Source: CALCMJ01 sp964475415
GTDB taxonomy: Bacteria > Bacteroidota > Bacteroidia > Chitinophagales > Saprospiraceae
Length of the DNA: 16,396 bases
Assembly (NCBI GenBank): GCA_964475415.1
Contig: CAYYWZ010000082.1
Location: 1-16,396, forward strand
Direction: 5' to 3'
Positions 6,147 to 13,988 of the stretch are shown in pieces. Position 1 is the stretch's first letter; each line of letters starts with the position of its first letter. The notes under the pieces are model-generated. The model was not told where the DNA came from. It did not search any database and worked only from the letters and a program-made list of their open reading frames with translations. Both the position numbers and the translations under genes were made by a program.

Positions 6147-6662
6147 CAGACAGCTTAGGTAGGAATATGACTCAATTCTATTTTTGATGCTCTTTAGATA
6201 TTTACTGAATAGTTGATTCTACAAAATAGTAAATGTATTAATTTGCAAGAGCTAATATAAGATAATATCAAATGGATAAATTAAGCCTATCTTTAGAAAA
6301 CGAAAAGATATTTTTATTTAGAAATGCCCAATAAGGTGGATATTTTGTCCTATTAGAATAGAATCAACGGATAGAAAAATTTGTAAAAGTGGTAATAAAG
6401 AAATATGACCTTATATGTATAGGTAGAGGTTTAATAAATACAAGCTTCTAGATAACAAAGATCTCTACTCGGGGGAGATCTATAGAAGAGGAATCTTTTA
6501 ATATCAATTTACATAGCTATTATATAAAAAGCTTAAAATTGTAATGAAATAAGCGAAGACTAGATTTCCACAACGGTCGAAAATAGATATTATAAAAATT
6601 CTAAATTCGAACTGCGAAATTGATTTAGGTTTTCATAACAAATAAGGAAAAATCATTTTAAG
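6147..6662. other. Long non-coding stretch between divergent genes
   Basis: 516 bases separate the divergently transcribed membrane protein and glucosidase-like genes, so promoters for both must lie here. TAGGTTTT at 6626-6633 is a one-mismatch -7 box (TAnnTTTG) about 30 bases before the glucosidase start, but no good -33 element is visible. The only strong structure is the hairpin at 6445-6488. A 20-codon ORF at 6272-6334 has no support. No riboswitch, tRNA or mobile end was recognised. Confidence 0.6.
6445..6488. other. Two-step hairpin in the glucosidase upstream region
   Basis: AGATCTC (6459-6465) pairs perfectly with GAGATCT (6475-6481) around a TACTCGGGG loop. CTTCTA (6445-6450) pairs with TAGAAG (6483-6488) outside an asymmetric internal loop. 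The lack of an immediate T-run argues against a terminator. The loop region CTCGGGGGAG (6469-6478) is the exact reverse complement of CTCCCCCGAG in the loop of the palindrome at 3237-3306. Function unknown. Confidence 0.5.
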
Positions 6663-9293
6663 ATGAATGCTGAAGATAAAAGATTAAAGGAGACTTATAA
6701 CGGTGATAAGAAGTGGTTAGAGTGGGGACCTTACCTCAGCGAAAGACAATGGGGAACCGTTAGAGAAGATTATAGTCCGCACGGATCGGCTTGGGATTAT
6801 TTTCCTCATGAGCATGCTAGATCTAGAGTTTTTAGATGGGGAGAAGATGGAATCGCAGGCATCTCTGATAGACACTGTGCAGTTTGTTTTAGTATTGGAT
6901 TGTGGAATGGTAATGATCCTATTCTGAAAGAAAGGCTTTTCGGACTTACTGGTCCTGAAGGTAATCATGGAGAAGATGTCAAAGAGCTTTACTATTATCT
7001 AGATAGTACGCCTACGCATTCCTATATGAAACATCTATATAAGTATCCTCATGCGGCTTATCCATATAGTGATCTTGTAAACACCAACCGGGAGCGAGGG
7101 CTAGATGGTCTAGAGTATGAGATATTAGATACAGGAATCTTTAATGATAATAAGTACTTCGATGTTTTTACGGAATATGCTAAAGAAACTGAAGAAGATA
7201 TACTGATTAGAATAATGGTGGCAAATAGAGCTGATGAAGCTCATGATATTTGGTTGCTACCTACCTTGTGGCTACGTAATCTCTGGTCCTTTGGTGCGAT
7301 GGAAGGTTTGCATATTATACAAAAAGAAGATGACGAAAGTAATTATGGATCTGTAAAACTTACGCATCCTAAACTAGGAGATTATCACCTGTATTTTGAA
7401 AATCCTGATGAGTGGTTATTCACCAATAATGAAACTAATACGGAGCGCATATTTGGTACAGAAAATGAGTCTCCTTATGTAAAAGATTTATTTCATGATG
7501 CCATTATTAATGATGACTATAAGCTAACTCGACAAATTAATAAGGGAACCAAGTTTGCTCCTATGTACCGAAAGAGTGTCCAAGGAAAAAAGGAAATAAG
7601 CTTCAAGTTGAGATTTTCTAAAAAGTCTTTTAAGCGTAATCCTTTGACAGCAAAGTTTGACAAAATATTTAAAAGTAGAATTAAGGAAGCAGATGCGTTT
7701 TATGGCGAACTAACAAAAGAAGAAAATACAGACTTAATAAATATCCAACGACAAGCATTTGCTGGATTGATGTGGTCTAAGCAATATTATAATATCGATA
7801 TGGAAACCTGGCTAAAAGGTGATCCTGGGCACCCAACTCCGCCTGCAGAAAGACATCATGGTAGAAATCATGAGTGGATGACACTTAATAATGAAGATAT
7901 CATCTCTATGCCGGACAAGTGGGAGTATCCCTGGTATGCAGCTTGGGATTTGGCCTTCCATTGTGTACCTATCGCTCTGATCGATGCCGTATTTGCTAAA
8001 GAACAGATGTTGCTTATGACTAAGGAGTGGTATATGAATCCAAAGGGACAAATACCTGCCTACGAATGGGCTTTTTCTGATGTCAATCCTCCTGTACAAG
8101 CATGGGCGACTTACGAAGTATATAGAATAGACAAAGAAAAAACAGGTAAAGGAGATATTAATTTTCTAAAGAGAATGCTGAATAAGCTGGCTATCAATTT
8201 TACCTGGTGGGTGAATCGTAAGGATAGAAATGGTAATAATGTATTCGAGGGCGGATTTTTAGGTCTAGATAACATCGGAGTATTTGACAGAAGTAGTGAG
8301 ATACCGGGCAATGGTTATCTAGAGCAAGCAGATGGTACAGCATGGATGGCGATGTTTTCCTTGAAGATGTTACAGCTCTCATTAGAGGTAGCTAAGCACG
8401 ATGCTAGTTTTGAAGATATGGCTACTAAGTATTTTGAACACTTTGTTTACATAGCAGAATCCTTAAATAAACTTTCTGATGACTGGGGTGGAAGCTGGGA
8501 CGAAAAAGAAGGTTTCTTTTATGATATTTTGGTATTGCCAAATGATTCATTTATCCCGATCAAAGTCCGGTCACTTGTTGGATTGATGACTATGACTGCT
8601 GTTCTGCATATAGAAAAAGAAACCCTCAAAGCGCTTCCCAATTTTAGTAAGGGTGTAAACTGGTTTGTAAATTATAGAAGAACTCATAATAAGTATGAAG
8701 TCATAGAGGATTATAAAAAAGATAAGGACCTCATCTTATCACTTGTACCTAAGGATAGGATGAAACGATTATTAACTGCCTTGTTAGATGAAGGAGAGTT
8801 CTTGAGTCCTTACGGAATCAGAGCACTTTCTAAGATCCATACTGATCCCTATAGAATTGTAATCGATGGTAATGAGTTTTCTGTAAAGTATGCTCCAGCA
8901 GAAAGTGAGACGCATCTATTCGGAGGTAATTCCAACTGGAGAGGGCCTATTTGGATACCTATGAACTATTTATTTGTCGCTGCACTTAAGGAGTACTATA
9001 GTTACTACAAAAATGATTTTAAAGTAGAAGATCCTGATAACTCCAGAAAGAAGATTAATCTAAGTGAACTTTCTGATTTGCTGAATCAACGTATTGTCAG
9101 TATGTTCCAAAAGGACCATAAGGGTAATCGACCCATCCATCAACTGCATGCCGAAATGTATAGAGATCCTCATTTTGATAACCTTATCCTTTTCTATGAA
9201 TATTTCCATGGAGATAATGGACGGGGAGTTGGAGCTTCTCATCAGACGGGATGGACAGGAGTAGTAGCTCAACTTATTCATGAGAGTTGCTGA
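6663..9293 (+). CDS. GH63/MGH1-type glucosidase-like glycoside hydrolase
   Basis: Large (876 residues) probably cytoplasmic enzyme with no signal peptide, of the (alpha/alpha)6-barrel family related to mannosyl-oligosaccharide glucosidase (GH63), usually annotated as glucosidase and likely cleaving alpha-glucosides or related compatible solutes. The N-terminal third is beta-rich (WLEWGPYLSERQWGTVRED, the DYSPHGSAWDYFPHEHARSR region). The barrel carries PAYEWAFSDVNPP (465-477), NWRGPIW (758-764) near a long helix and GASHQTGWTG (857-866) at the C-terminus, all usual conserved blocks. The acidic residues E468 and D473 are candidates for catalysis, but I cannot assign acid and base with certainty. 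The reading frame is intact, and the ATG at 6663 lies shortly after an AAGGAAAA stretch. It is followed by the terminator shared with convergent dnaA. The exact substrate is not shown. Confidence 0.85.
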   Translation: MNAEDKRLKETYNGDKKWLEWGPYLSERQWGTVREDYSPHGSAWDYFPHEHARSRVFRWGEDGIAGISDRHCAVCFSIGLWNGNDPILKERLFGLTGPEGNHGEDVKELYYYLDSTPTHSYMKHLYKYPHAAYPYSDLVNTNRERGLDGLEYEILDTGIFNDNKYFDVFTEYAKETEEDILIRIMVANRADEAHDIWLLPTLWLRNLWSFGAMEGLHIIQKEDDESNYGSVKLTHPKLGDYHLYFENPDEWLFTNNETNTERIFGTENESPYVKDLFHDAIINDDYKLTRQINKGTKFAPMYRKSVQGKKEISFKLRFSKKSFKRNPLTAKFDKIFKSRIKEADAFYGELTKEENTDLINIQRQAFAGLMWSKQYYNIDMETWLKGDPGHPTPPAERHHGRNHEWMTLNNEDIISMPDKWEYPWYAAWDLAFHCVPIALIDAVFAKEQMLLMTKEWYMNPKGQIPAYEWAFSDVNPPVQAWATYEVYRIDKEKTGKGDINFLKRMLNKLAINFTWWVNRKDRNGNNVFEGGFLGLDNIGVFDRSSEIPGNGYLEQADGTAWMAMFSLKMLQLSLEVAKHDASFEDMATKYFEHFVYIAESLNKLSDDWGGSWDEKEGFFYDILVLPNDSFIPIKVRSLVGLMTMTAVLHIEKETLKALPNFSKGVNWFVNYRRTHNKYEVIEDYKKDKDLILSLVPKDRMKRLLTALLDEGEFLSPYGIRALSKIHTDPYRIVIDGNEFSVKYAPAESETHLFGGNSNWRGPIWIPMNYLFVAALKEYYSYYKNDFKVEDPDNSRKKINLSELSDLLNQRIVSMFQKDHKGNRPIHQLHAEMYRDPHFDNLILFYEYFHGDNGRGVGASHQTGWTGVVAQLIHESC

Positions 9294-9310
9294 TAAAGAA
9301 AATAAATAAA

Positions 9311-9342
9311 AAGAAAAGCCTTGTCTATATTCTAGACAAGGC
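9311..9342 (-). terminator. Bidirectional Rho-independent terminator (dnaA / glucosidase)
   Basis: GCCTTGTCTA (9318-9327) pairs perfectly over 10 bp with TAGACAAGGC (9333-9342), loop TATTC. Read on the minus strand the stem is followed by TTTTCTTTTT, a good U-tract for dnaA, whose stop lies about 27 bases away. On the plus strand the tail is weaker but the hairpin could also end the glucosidase transcript. Confidence 0.88.
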
Positions 9343-9368
9343 CATTTCTGTACCAGTTTTTGGGACTG

Positions 9369-10763
9369 CTAAGCTTTGAAGCTCATCTGTACTTTTTTCT
9401 CAAGCATGGACACCGTATCCTTAAATAAAGAGTCTGTATCCATTAGGTCTTGGACCGCTTTGAGCGAATAGATTACTGTACTGTGATCTCTGCCACCGAA
9501 ATTATTTCCGATAGACTTGAGCGAACTATTCGTAAAATTCTTTGCTAGATACATAGATAACTGACGCGCTATAACTACTGAACGCTTTCTTGTTTTACTA
9601 TGTAATTTTTCTACCGGCAGTTCAAAATGATCTGCAACTAGCTGTTTTATATTGTTTACCGAAATTTCTTTATTGACATTCGTTACGAATTGCTTGATAA
9701 CTTCCTGGGCAAGACTTACATCGATAACCTTAGAGTTTAGTGTTGCCTGAGCAATCAGTGTAATGATAACGCCCTCTAATTCTCTTATATTATCTTTTAT
9801 ATTGAAACAGATGTAATCTTTGACATCCTGAGGGATTTCTATGTCATCTTGTTTTAGCTTTTCATCGAGAATAGCGTATCTCGTCTCGAAGTCTGGCTCA
9901 GATATATCTGCACTTAGCCCCCATTTGAATCTATTAATGAGTCTAGATTCGAGACCTTCTAGATCCTTAGGTGGTTTATCAGAGGTAAGAATAATCTGCT
10001 TGCCATTCTGATGTAACTGGTTGAATATATTGAAGAATATCTCTTGTGTCTTTGTCTTGTTTGCTAGGAATTGTATATCATCTACTATTAAGGTATCGAT
10101 ATGCTGGTAATGGTTTATAAAATCATTGATAGAAGCATCTTTTATGGCTTGGATTATCTGAGTTGTAAATCGTTCTGAAGTGATATACAACACATTCTTA
10201 GTAGGCATCCTGTTCAGCACTTCGTTGCCTATAGCTTGTACAAGGTGCGTTTTTCCCAATCCTACATTTCCATATATCACAAGTGGGTTAAATGCTGTTC
10301 CACCTGGTTTTTTAGAAATAGCAAGACCAGCTGACCTTGCCAGTTTATTACAATCTCCTTCTATATATGTATCAAAACTGTATTTAGGATTTAGATTAGA
10401 ATCTACTCTAAATTTTTTGATACCTGGTATTACGAATGGGTTACGTATATTATTTCCTGAAAAAGTCTCTGCTTTTTTTTGTGGTATTGTACTTGTAAGC
10501 TTACGATGATTATCAACAACAATTTTATACTCTAGTCTTCCTTCGGATCCTAACACAACATTTAGCGCTTGCTTTAGCTGAGAAATATAGTGTTCTTCTA
10601 ACCATTCATAGAAAAATTTATTTGGTACCTGAATGGTTAAAATGTTGTTGTCAAATTTTACTGCTTTTATTGGTTCAAACCATGTTTTAAAACTTTGAGG
10701 ATTAATATTATTTTTTATTATATCTATACATTGAGCCCATTTAACTTCATGATCTGTTAACAT
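9369..10763 (-). CDS. dnaA: Chromosomal replication initiator DnaA
   Basis: AAA+ ATPase that binds DnaA boxes and opens oriC. Domain I (about 1-80) includes the INPQSFKTWFEPIKA segment typical of Bacteroidota. The AAA+ core has Walker A GNVGLGKT (165-172), Walker B LIVDD (225-229) and the arginine-finger region SRLINRF (273-279). Domain IV ends with the DNA-binding signature GGRDHSTVIYS (from 423). A TTG at 10787 in frame would add eight basic residues, but the ATG at 10763 gives the usual family N-terminus (464 residues), so I prefer it. The gene stands alone; a perfect 20-base inverted repeat lies about 30 bases upstream. No DnaA-box cluster is visible near the gene, so oriC is probably not here. 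Confidence 0.97.
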   Translation of the reverse strand: MLTDHEVKWAQCIDIIKNNINPQSFKTWFEPIKAVKFDNNILTIQVPNKFFYEWLEEHYISQLKQALNVVLGSEGRLEYKIVVDNHRKLTSTIPQKKAETFSGNNIRNPFVIPGIKKFRVDSNLNPKYSFDTYIEGDCNKLARSAGLAISKKPGGTAFNPLVIYGNVGLGKTHLVQAIGNEVLNRMPTKNVLYITSERFTTQIIQAIKDASINDFINHYQHIDTLIVDDIQFLANKTKTQEIFFNIFNQLHQNGKQIILTSDKPPKDLEGLESRLINRFKWGLSADISEPDFETRYAILDEKLKQDDIEIPQDVKDYICFNIKDNIRELEGVIITLIAQATLNSKVIDVSLAQEVIKQFVTNVNKEISVNNIKQLVADHFELPVEKLHSKTRKRSVVIARQLSMYLAKNFTNSSLKSIGNNFGGRDHSTVIYSLKAVQDLMDTDSLFKDTVSMLEKKVQMSFKA

Positions 10764-11082
10764 GTTCTTTTCTCTTTGTCGGTTCAAATTACAAAGTTGG
10801 AATTACAACTTTTATGTTTTTCGTTTATTATTTGTACTCAGCCTTTGTGATGTACTTCCTATTTTACTATAACCTAGGGATTTGGTTTTAGTAAGTGTGC
10901 GGGGAGACAAATTTTGGAAAAAAAATCCAATTAAAAAAACTATCAAGTAAGTTTTATAAAAAAAAATAAACCCTTTACAACTTATTGATTTTCAGTAACT
11001 TATATAATTATTTTTTTCTGTTTTAATTGCTTGTAAATCAACTGTATTACATGTTATAAAAATAACTAATTTGTATTTTTAC
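10764..11082. other. AT-rich upstream region of dnaA
   Basis: 319 bases between dnaA and the end of the metallophosphatase gene. It is very AT-rich, with homopolymer A and T runs at 10917-11065, and must hold the dnaA promoter, though no convincing TAnnTTTG box on the minus strand was found. No match to TTATNCACA was seen on either strand, and no terminator for the metallophosphatase operon is obvious. The inverted repeat at 10793-10812 is the only clear structure. Confidence 0.55.
10793..10812. promoter_or_regulatory. Perfect inverted repeat just upstream of dnaA
   Basis: AAAGTTG (10793-10799) and CAACTTT (10806-10812) are perfect 7-base arms around GAATTA. The repeat lies 30 bases before the dnaA ATG, where it could be an operator for a dimeric regulator or a leader hairpin. 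Function is inferred from position only. Confidence 0.4.
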
Positions 11083-12006
11083 TTACGTGTATTTTAGAAA
11101 CGTGTTTTTACAATTGACACAATTTTTCCCTTTTCCTACTTCCATAGTAAGATCTAATCTACCTAGCATAAGACCAGCCCATCCTGCTTGGTTTATGATA
11201 ACTTCTTTTCCTTTGTTGTTTCTTCTGATATCTGGTTGGTACATAAATGTATGCGTATGCCCTCCTAGAATAATATCTATATCATGTGTATTCTGAGCTA
11301 AGTGTATATCTGATACTATATTATCTCTGTATCTATATCCTAGATGACTGAGACAGATTACTAGATCACACTTTTCATCCTGTCGTAATCGGTTAGCCAT
11401 TTTTTGACCTTCTATAATGGGATCTAGATATACGGTATTACCATAAAGCTTTTCAGGAACAAGTCCTTTTAATTCTATACCTAGACCGAAAATACCTATA
11501 CGTAAATCGTTTTTAGTGATAATGGTATAAGATTTTACCCTGCTCGCAAGAGGTGTATCTTTCACAATATAATTACTTATAACAAACTCAAAGTTAGCGT
11601 GCTTCAGCTGCTTTGCAAAACCTTCTACCCCTAGGTCGAAATCATGGTTACCCATAGTACTCACATCATAACCTAGTTTTGACATCAATTTCATTTCCAC
11701 CTCTCCTTCATAGAAATTAAAGTAAGGTGTTCCTTGGAAAATGTCTCCACTGTCTAGAAGGATCACATGCTCTTCCTCGGCCCGCACTTTTTTGATCATG
11801 TTTGATCGTAGAGCAACTCCACCTGCACCTTCATTTCTGCTGCCATCCATAGGGAAGGGTTCTATCCTGCTATGCATATCATTGGTGTGGAGTATGGTAA
11901 GTTTCTTTAGGTTTTTATTATCTGCAGCATGAGCAGGTAAGCCTGATAAGATTCCAGCTGCTGTTATACCTGTATGTGTGATAAATTTTCTTCTAGAGTA
12001 AGCCAT
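11083..12006 (-). CDS. Tat-exported metallophosphatase domain of a split 5'-nucleotidase
   Basis: Carries the N-terminal dinuclear-metal phosphoesterase domain of UshA-type 5'-nucleotidases. The N-terminus SRRKFITHTG... followed by a hydrophobic stretch and AHA is a twin-arginine signal peptide (about 1-28). Metal ligands of the family are in place: Asp43 and His45 (TNDMH), Asp88 (DSGDIF), Asn120-His121 (GNHDF), His221 (SHLGY), and His250/His252 (GGHTHT). The 307-residue protein stops after this domain; the nucleotide-binding C-terminal domain is the separate lipoprotein encoded 15 bases upstream in the same operon. The pair would together hydrolyse nucleotides or related phosphoesters in the envelope. 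This split form is, to my knowledge, common in Bacteroidota, so not a truncation. Substrate specificity is unknown. Confidence 0.9.
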   Translation of the reverse strand: MAYSRRKFITHTGITAAGILSGLPAHAADNKNLKKLTILHTNDMHSRIEPFPMDGSRNEGAGGVALRSNMIKKVRAEEEHVILLDSGDIFQGTPYFNFYEGEVEMKLMSKLGYDVSTMGNHDFDLGVEGFAKQLKHANFEFVISNYIVKDTPLASRVKSYTIITKNDLRIGIFGLGIELKGLVPEKLYGNTVYLDPIIEGQKMANRLRQDEKCDLVICLSHLGYRYRDNIVSDIHLAQNTHDIDIILGGHTHTFMYQPDIRRNNKGKEVIINQAGWAGLMLGRLDLTMEVGKGKNCVNCKNTFLKYT

Positions 12007-12021
12007 GTGCTACACGTTTTT

Positions 12022-12765
12022 TTATTTATTCATTATTCGTTTAGTAGGATCTACAAGAAGTTTCTCCCCAGCTTTTTGTTTTTTCCTTAGATGGTCTATG
12101 ACTACCTCTCGGATAAACTTTCCTGTATTTTCTCTGGGGTATTCTAGCAGAAAATCACAATCATCACCTCCATTAGCGATATAGTCTGGTATGCCTACAT
12201 AATAAGTTGTCTCCTCGTTCCATGGTTTATTACTTATCATGATATTTTCACTCTTACCATCTACTATAGAAAAACTAAGTCCGTCACTTATAGGCCATCC
12301 ATTGAGCTCAGCAATCTTATCCGTAAGTTGTTTTGTTGCTTTTCCATCTAACTCTAATACGATAAGCATGTTATCAAAAGGCATTAGCTCATATATTTTT
12401 CCTACTGATATAGGACCTTTACTTACGGATGGAACTCTTATTCCTCCATAATTCTGTACGGCGAAGTCTACAGGCTTACCTGTCAGTAGAGTAGCTTCTT
12501 CTTTTAGTATATCCGTAAACCAATTACCTAGCTTAGAGTTGGGTCTAGATTTTACAAGTTGCTCCTCTAATTCACCTATAATCTCTGTCATTTTTGCGTC
12601 CAGTGATTTTTTGTAAGGACTGATCATTGCTATAATCTCTGGATCTTCGCTAGTCAGCTGATCATTAACCTCGTAGTTCGTAGTTTCGATATCTGTGACA
12701 TATACTTTCTGAGCACACGACAATTGGAGAATGATAAGTATTCCTAGGATTATATTTTTACACAT
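12022..12765 (-). CDS. Lipoprotein 5'-nucleotidase C-terminal domain protein
   Basis: A 247-residue protein with a lipoprotein signal peptide: hydrophobic ILGILIILQ followed by lipobox LQLSC, acylation at Cys17. The rest matches the 5'-nucleotidase C-terminal domain (5_nucleotid_C): GNWFTDILKEEA near residue 80, QNYGGIRVP (substrate-phosphate/base pocket, about 104-112), MPFDNMLIVLELDG and PDYIANGGDDC. It lacks any metallophosphatase domain, which is provided by the next gene. Membrane anchoring of this half and Tat export of the other half imply assembly in the periplasm or at the outer membrane. Operon gaps are 6 bases to the upstream DUF7935-like gene and 15 bases to the metallophosphatase gene. 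The frame is intact. Confidence 0.9.
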   Translation of the reverse strand: MCKNIILGILIILQLSCAQKVYVTDIETTNYEVNDQLTSEDPEIIAMISPYKKSLDAKMTEIIGELEEQLVKSRPNSKLGNWFTDILKEEATLLTGKPVDFAVQNYGGIRVPSVSKGPISVGKIYELMPFDNMLIVLELDGKATKQLTDKIAELNGWPISDGLSFSIVDGKSENIMISNKPWNEETTYYVGIPDYIANGGDDCDFLLEYPRENTGKFIREVVIDHLRKKQKAGEKLLVDPTKRIMNK

Positions 12766-12771
12766 TAGTTC

Positions 12772-13314
12772 TTATTTTTTTATAACAGAATGAGCCTCTT
12801 GTTTTATAGCTTGCTTTGCTGTTTCGAGAGGATCTTTAGGCCACTTAGTAGTATACGCAATTAATTGATCAGCAGTTATATTTGTGGCTTGATTCATGTC
12901 TATCTTATCCATAGATTCAGCAATTAGTCCTTGAACTTCATTTTTTGCTAGGCTTACTATTTGCCATAGCGGATCAGAAACATATAATTGCTGTGTGAGA
13001 TTATGCTCATACTCATGCTGTATGGCGATCATCATAGCGTGCATCAGTTCATCAGATCTCATATTTTGAGTTCTGAGTCTGAATATGAGATTAGGTACAG
13101 AGATACGTTCACAGAAAAGTAAGAGGCGCTCATAAGCTTGTAACTTCATAGGTATGGATTTCTTTCCACCTTTTTTCTGTAATTCCATAGCCCGCATTTG
13201 CATCTTAGTCGAAGCATATCTCCTTGTTATCATGGATAAACCCCATATGATAGCGCCTCCGATTATGACGGCCTTGGCAATTTCTAGTAGTATGGTAGAT
13301 TCTTGTATAGACAT
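12772..13314 (-). CDS. DUF7935-like membrane-anchored protein, function unknown
   Basis: 180 residues with one N-terminal membrane segment (about 10-28) followed by a basic stretch and a cytoplasmic alpha-helical part. The segment PMKLQAYERLLLFCERISVPNLIFRLR (given here only as landmarks PMKLQAYERL and LFCERI, about 56-75) is the conserved block I associate with the Bacteroidota family DUF7935, which often sits next to 5'-nucleotidase genes. An HEYEHNLTQQLYVS stretch (about 109-122) is also typical. No catalytic motif is evident. It is the first gene of the minus-strand operon with the two 5'-nucleotidase halves. The ATG at 13314 is the first in frame and places the membrane segment sensibly. 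Function unknown; a link to the nucleotidase is suggested only by gene order. Confidence 0.75.
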   Translation of the reverse strand: MSIQESTILLEIAKAVIIGGAIIWGLSMITRRYASTKMQMRAMELQKKGGKKSIPMKLQAYERLLLFCERISVPNLIFRLRTQNMRSDELMHAMMIAIQHEYEHNLTQQLYVSDPLWQIVSLAKNEVQGLIAESMDKIDMNQATNITADQLIAYTTKWPKDPLETAKQAIKQEAHSVIKK

Positions 13315-13461
13315 AAGCTCAATTCTCGTTTGTACCCCTAAATTAGAATTTATTCCTAATCATCACTAAGAAAAAGTCATTCACAATGCAACCTAAGACG
13401 ATTTTCTAGTGTTTGAAAAAGTAAAAGTGTCTTGACGCGTGTTTTTTTAGCTCAGATAGAT

Positions 13462-13469
13462 TAACTTTG
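13462..13469 (+). promoter_or_regulatory. Bacteroidota -7 box before the IscA-type gene
   Basis: TAACTTTG matches the Bacteroidota -7 consensus TAnnTTTG at every fixed position and lies 33 bases before the start codon. The -33 region at about 13439-13443 is GTGTT, a weak match to TTTG; a TTG at 13432 is too far. Confidence 0.6.
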
Positions 13470-13502
13470 CAAAAAGTATTATCAAACTAATATTATACCA
13501 AG

Positions 13503-13856
13503 ATGGCAGAAGTAAGCACAACCGTAGAATCACCGATCAAAATTACTGAAGGAGCAGTGAAGCAGTTGAAGCGTATTCGTTCTGAACAGGATGTTCCTGA
13601 TAACTATGGTCTTCGCGTAGGTGTCAAGGGTGGCGGATGCTCTGGATTTACCTACATCTTAGGATTCGATGAGCAGAAGGAAAAAGATCAGACTTTCGAG
13701 ATTGAAGGTATGCAGGTGTTTTTAGAAAAAGCACATGCTATATATCTTTTAGGAATGGAGATCGACTGGTTAGATGGCCTTAATAATAGAGGCTTCACCT
13801 TTTCAAATCCTAACGCCTCGGAGACCTGTGGATGCGGAACTTCTTTCTCTGCATAA
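13503..13856 (+). CDS. IscA/HesB-family iron-sulfur carrier (A-type)
   Basis: A-type scaffold/carrier that delivers Fe-S clusters to apo-enzymes in the cytoplasm. The 117 residues have the three conserved cysteines of the family: Cys46 in GGGCSGFTY and Cys109/Cys111 in ETCGCGTSF near the C-terminus. The N-terminal TEGAVKQLKRI and the central GLRVGVKGG blocks are also typical. The name iscA, erpA or sufA cannot be decided; no other isc or suf genes lie in the window. A perfect -7 promoter box precedes it, and it appears to be a single-gene transcript, with a palindrome after its stop. Start ATG at 13503 follows an A-rich leader. The frame is intact. Confidence 0.95.
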   Translation: MAEVSTTVESPIKITEGAVKQLKRIRSEQDVPDNYGLRVGVKGGGCSGFTYILGFDEQKEKDQTFEIEGMQVFLEKAHAIYLLGMEIDWLDGLNNRGFTFSNPNASETCGCGTSFSA

Positions 13857-13873
13857 TTACTCCATGTTTTTCT

Positions 13874-13915
13874 GAAGATTTATTAACTAAGGCTATGGGT
13901 CATGACCCAATCTTC
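13874..13915 (+). terminator. Two-step palindrome after the IscA-type gene, possible terminator
   Basis: TGGGTCATGACCCA (13896-13909) is a perfect 14-base palindrome. Flanking it, GAAGATT (13874-13880) is complementary to AATCTTC (13909-13915). It lies 17 bases after the stop codon. The T-rich tail is weak, so this could be a terminator, a protein-binding site or a cruciform. Confidence 0.4.
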
Positions 13916-13924
13916 TAATTATAA

Positions 13925-13955
13925 CAAAAAAAGAGCCACCCAAAAGGTAGCTCTT
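13925..13955 (-). terminator. Rho-independent terminator of icd
   Basis: AAGAGCCACC (13931-13940) pairs with GGTAGCTCTT (13946-13955) with one C-A mismatch and a CAAAA loop. On the minus strand the stem is followed by a run of seven or more Ts, as expected for icd, whose stop codon lies about 33 bases before it. On the plus strand it could also back up termination of the IscA-type gene. Confidence 0.85.
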
Positions 13956-13988
13956 CTAAAATTTTTCGTTTCACTAAAAAAATAATGC

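Noticed and set aside
6272..6334. 20-codon ORF in the long non-coding stretch
   Set aside because: Too short, with no leader or operon context; compatible with chance.
6445..6488. Riboswitch or terminator
   Set aside because: The hairpin matches no riboswitch consensus I know and lacks an adjacent T-run.
7812..8382. Minus-strand ORFs inside the glucosidase gene and similar antisense frames in htrA, icd, dnaA and ruvB
   Set aside because: They lie opposite strong, conserved genes and have no recognisable domains; they are shadows of the coding strand.
10764..10787. TTG start for dnaA adding eight residues
   Set aside because: The extension is basic and unlike family N-termini; the ATG at 10763 gives the usual beginning.
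10764..11082. oriC next to dnaA
   Set aside because: The stretch is AT-rich, but no TTATNCACA-type DnaA boxes were found on either strand, so an origin cannot be supported.
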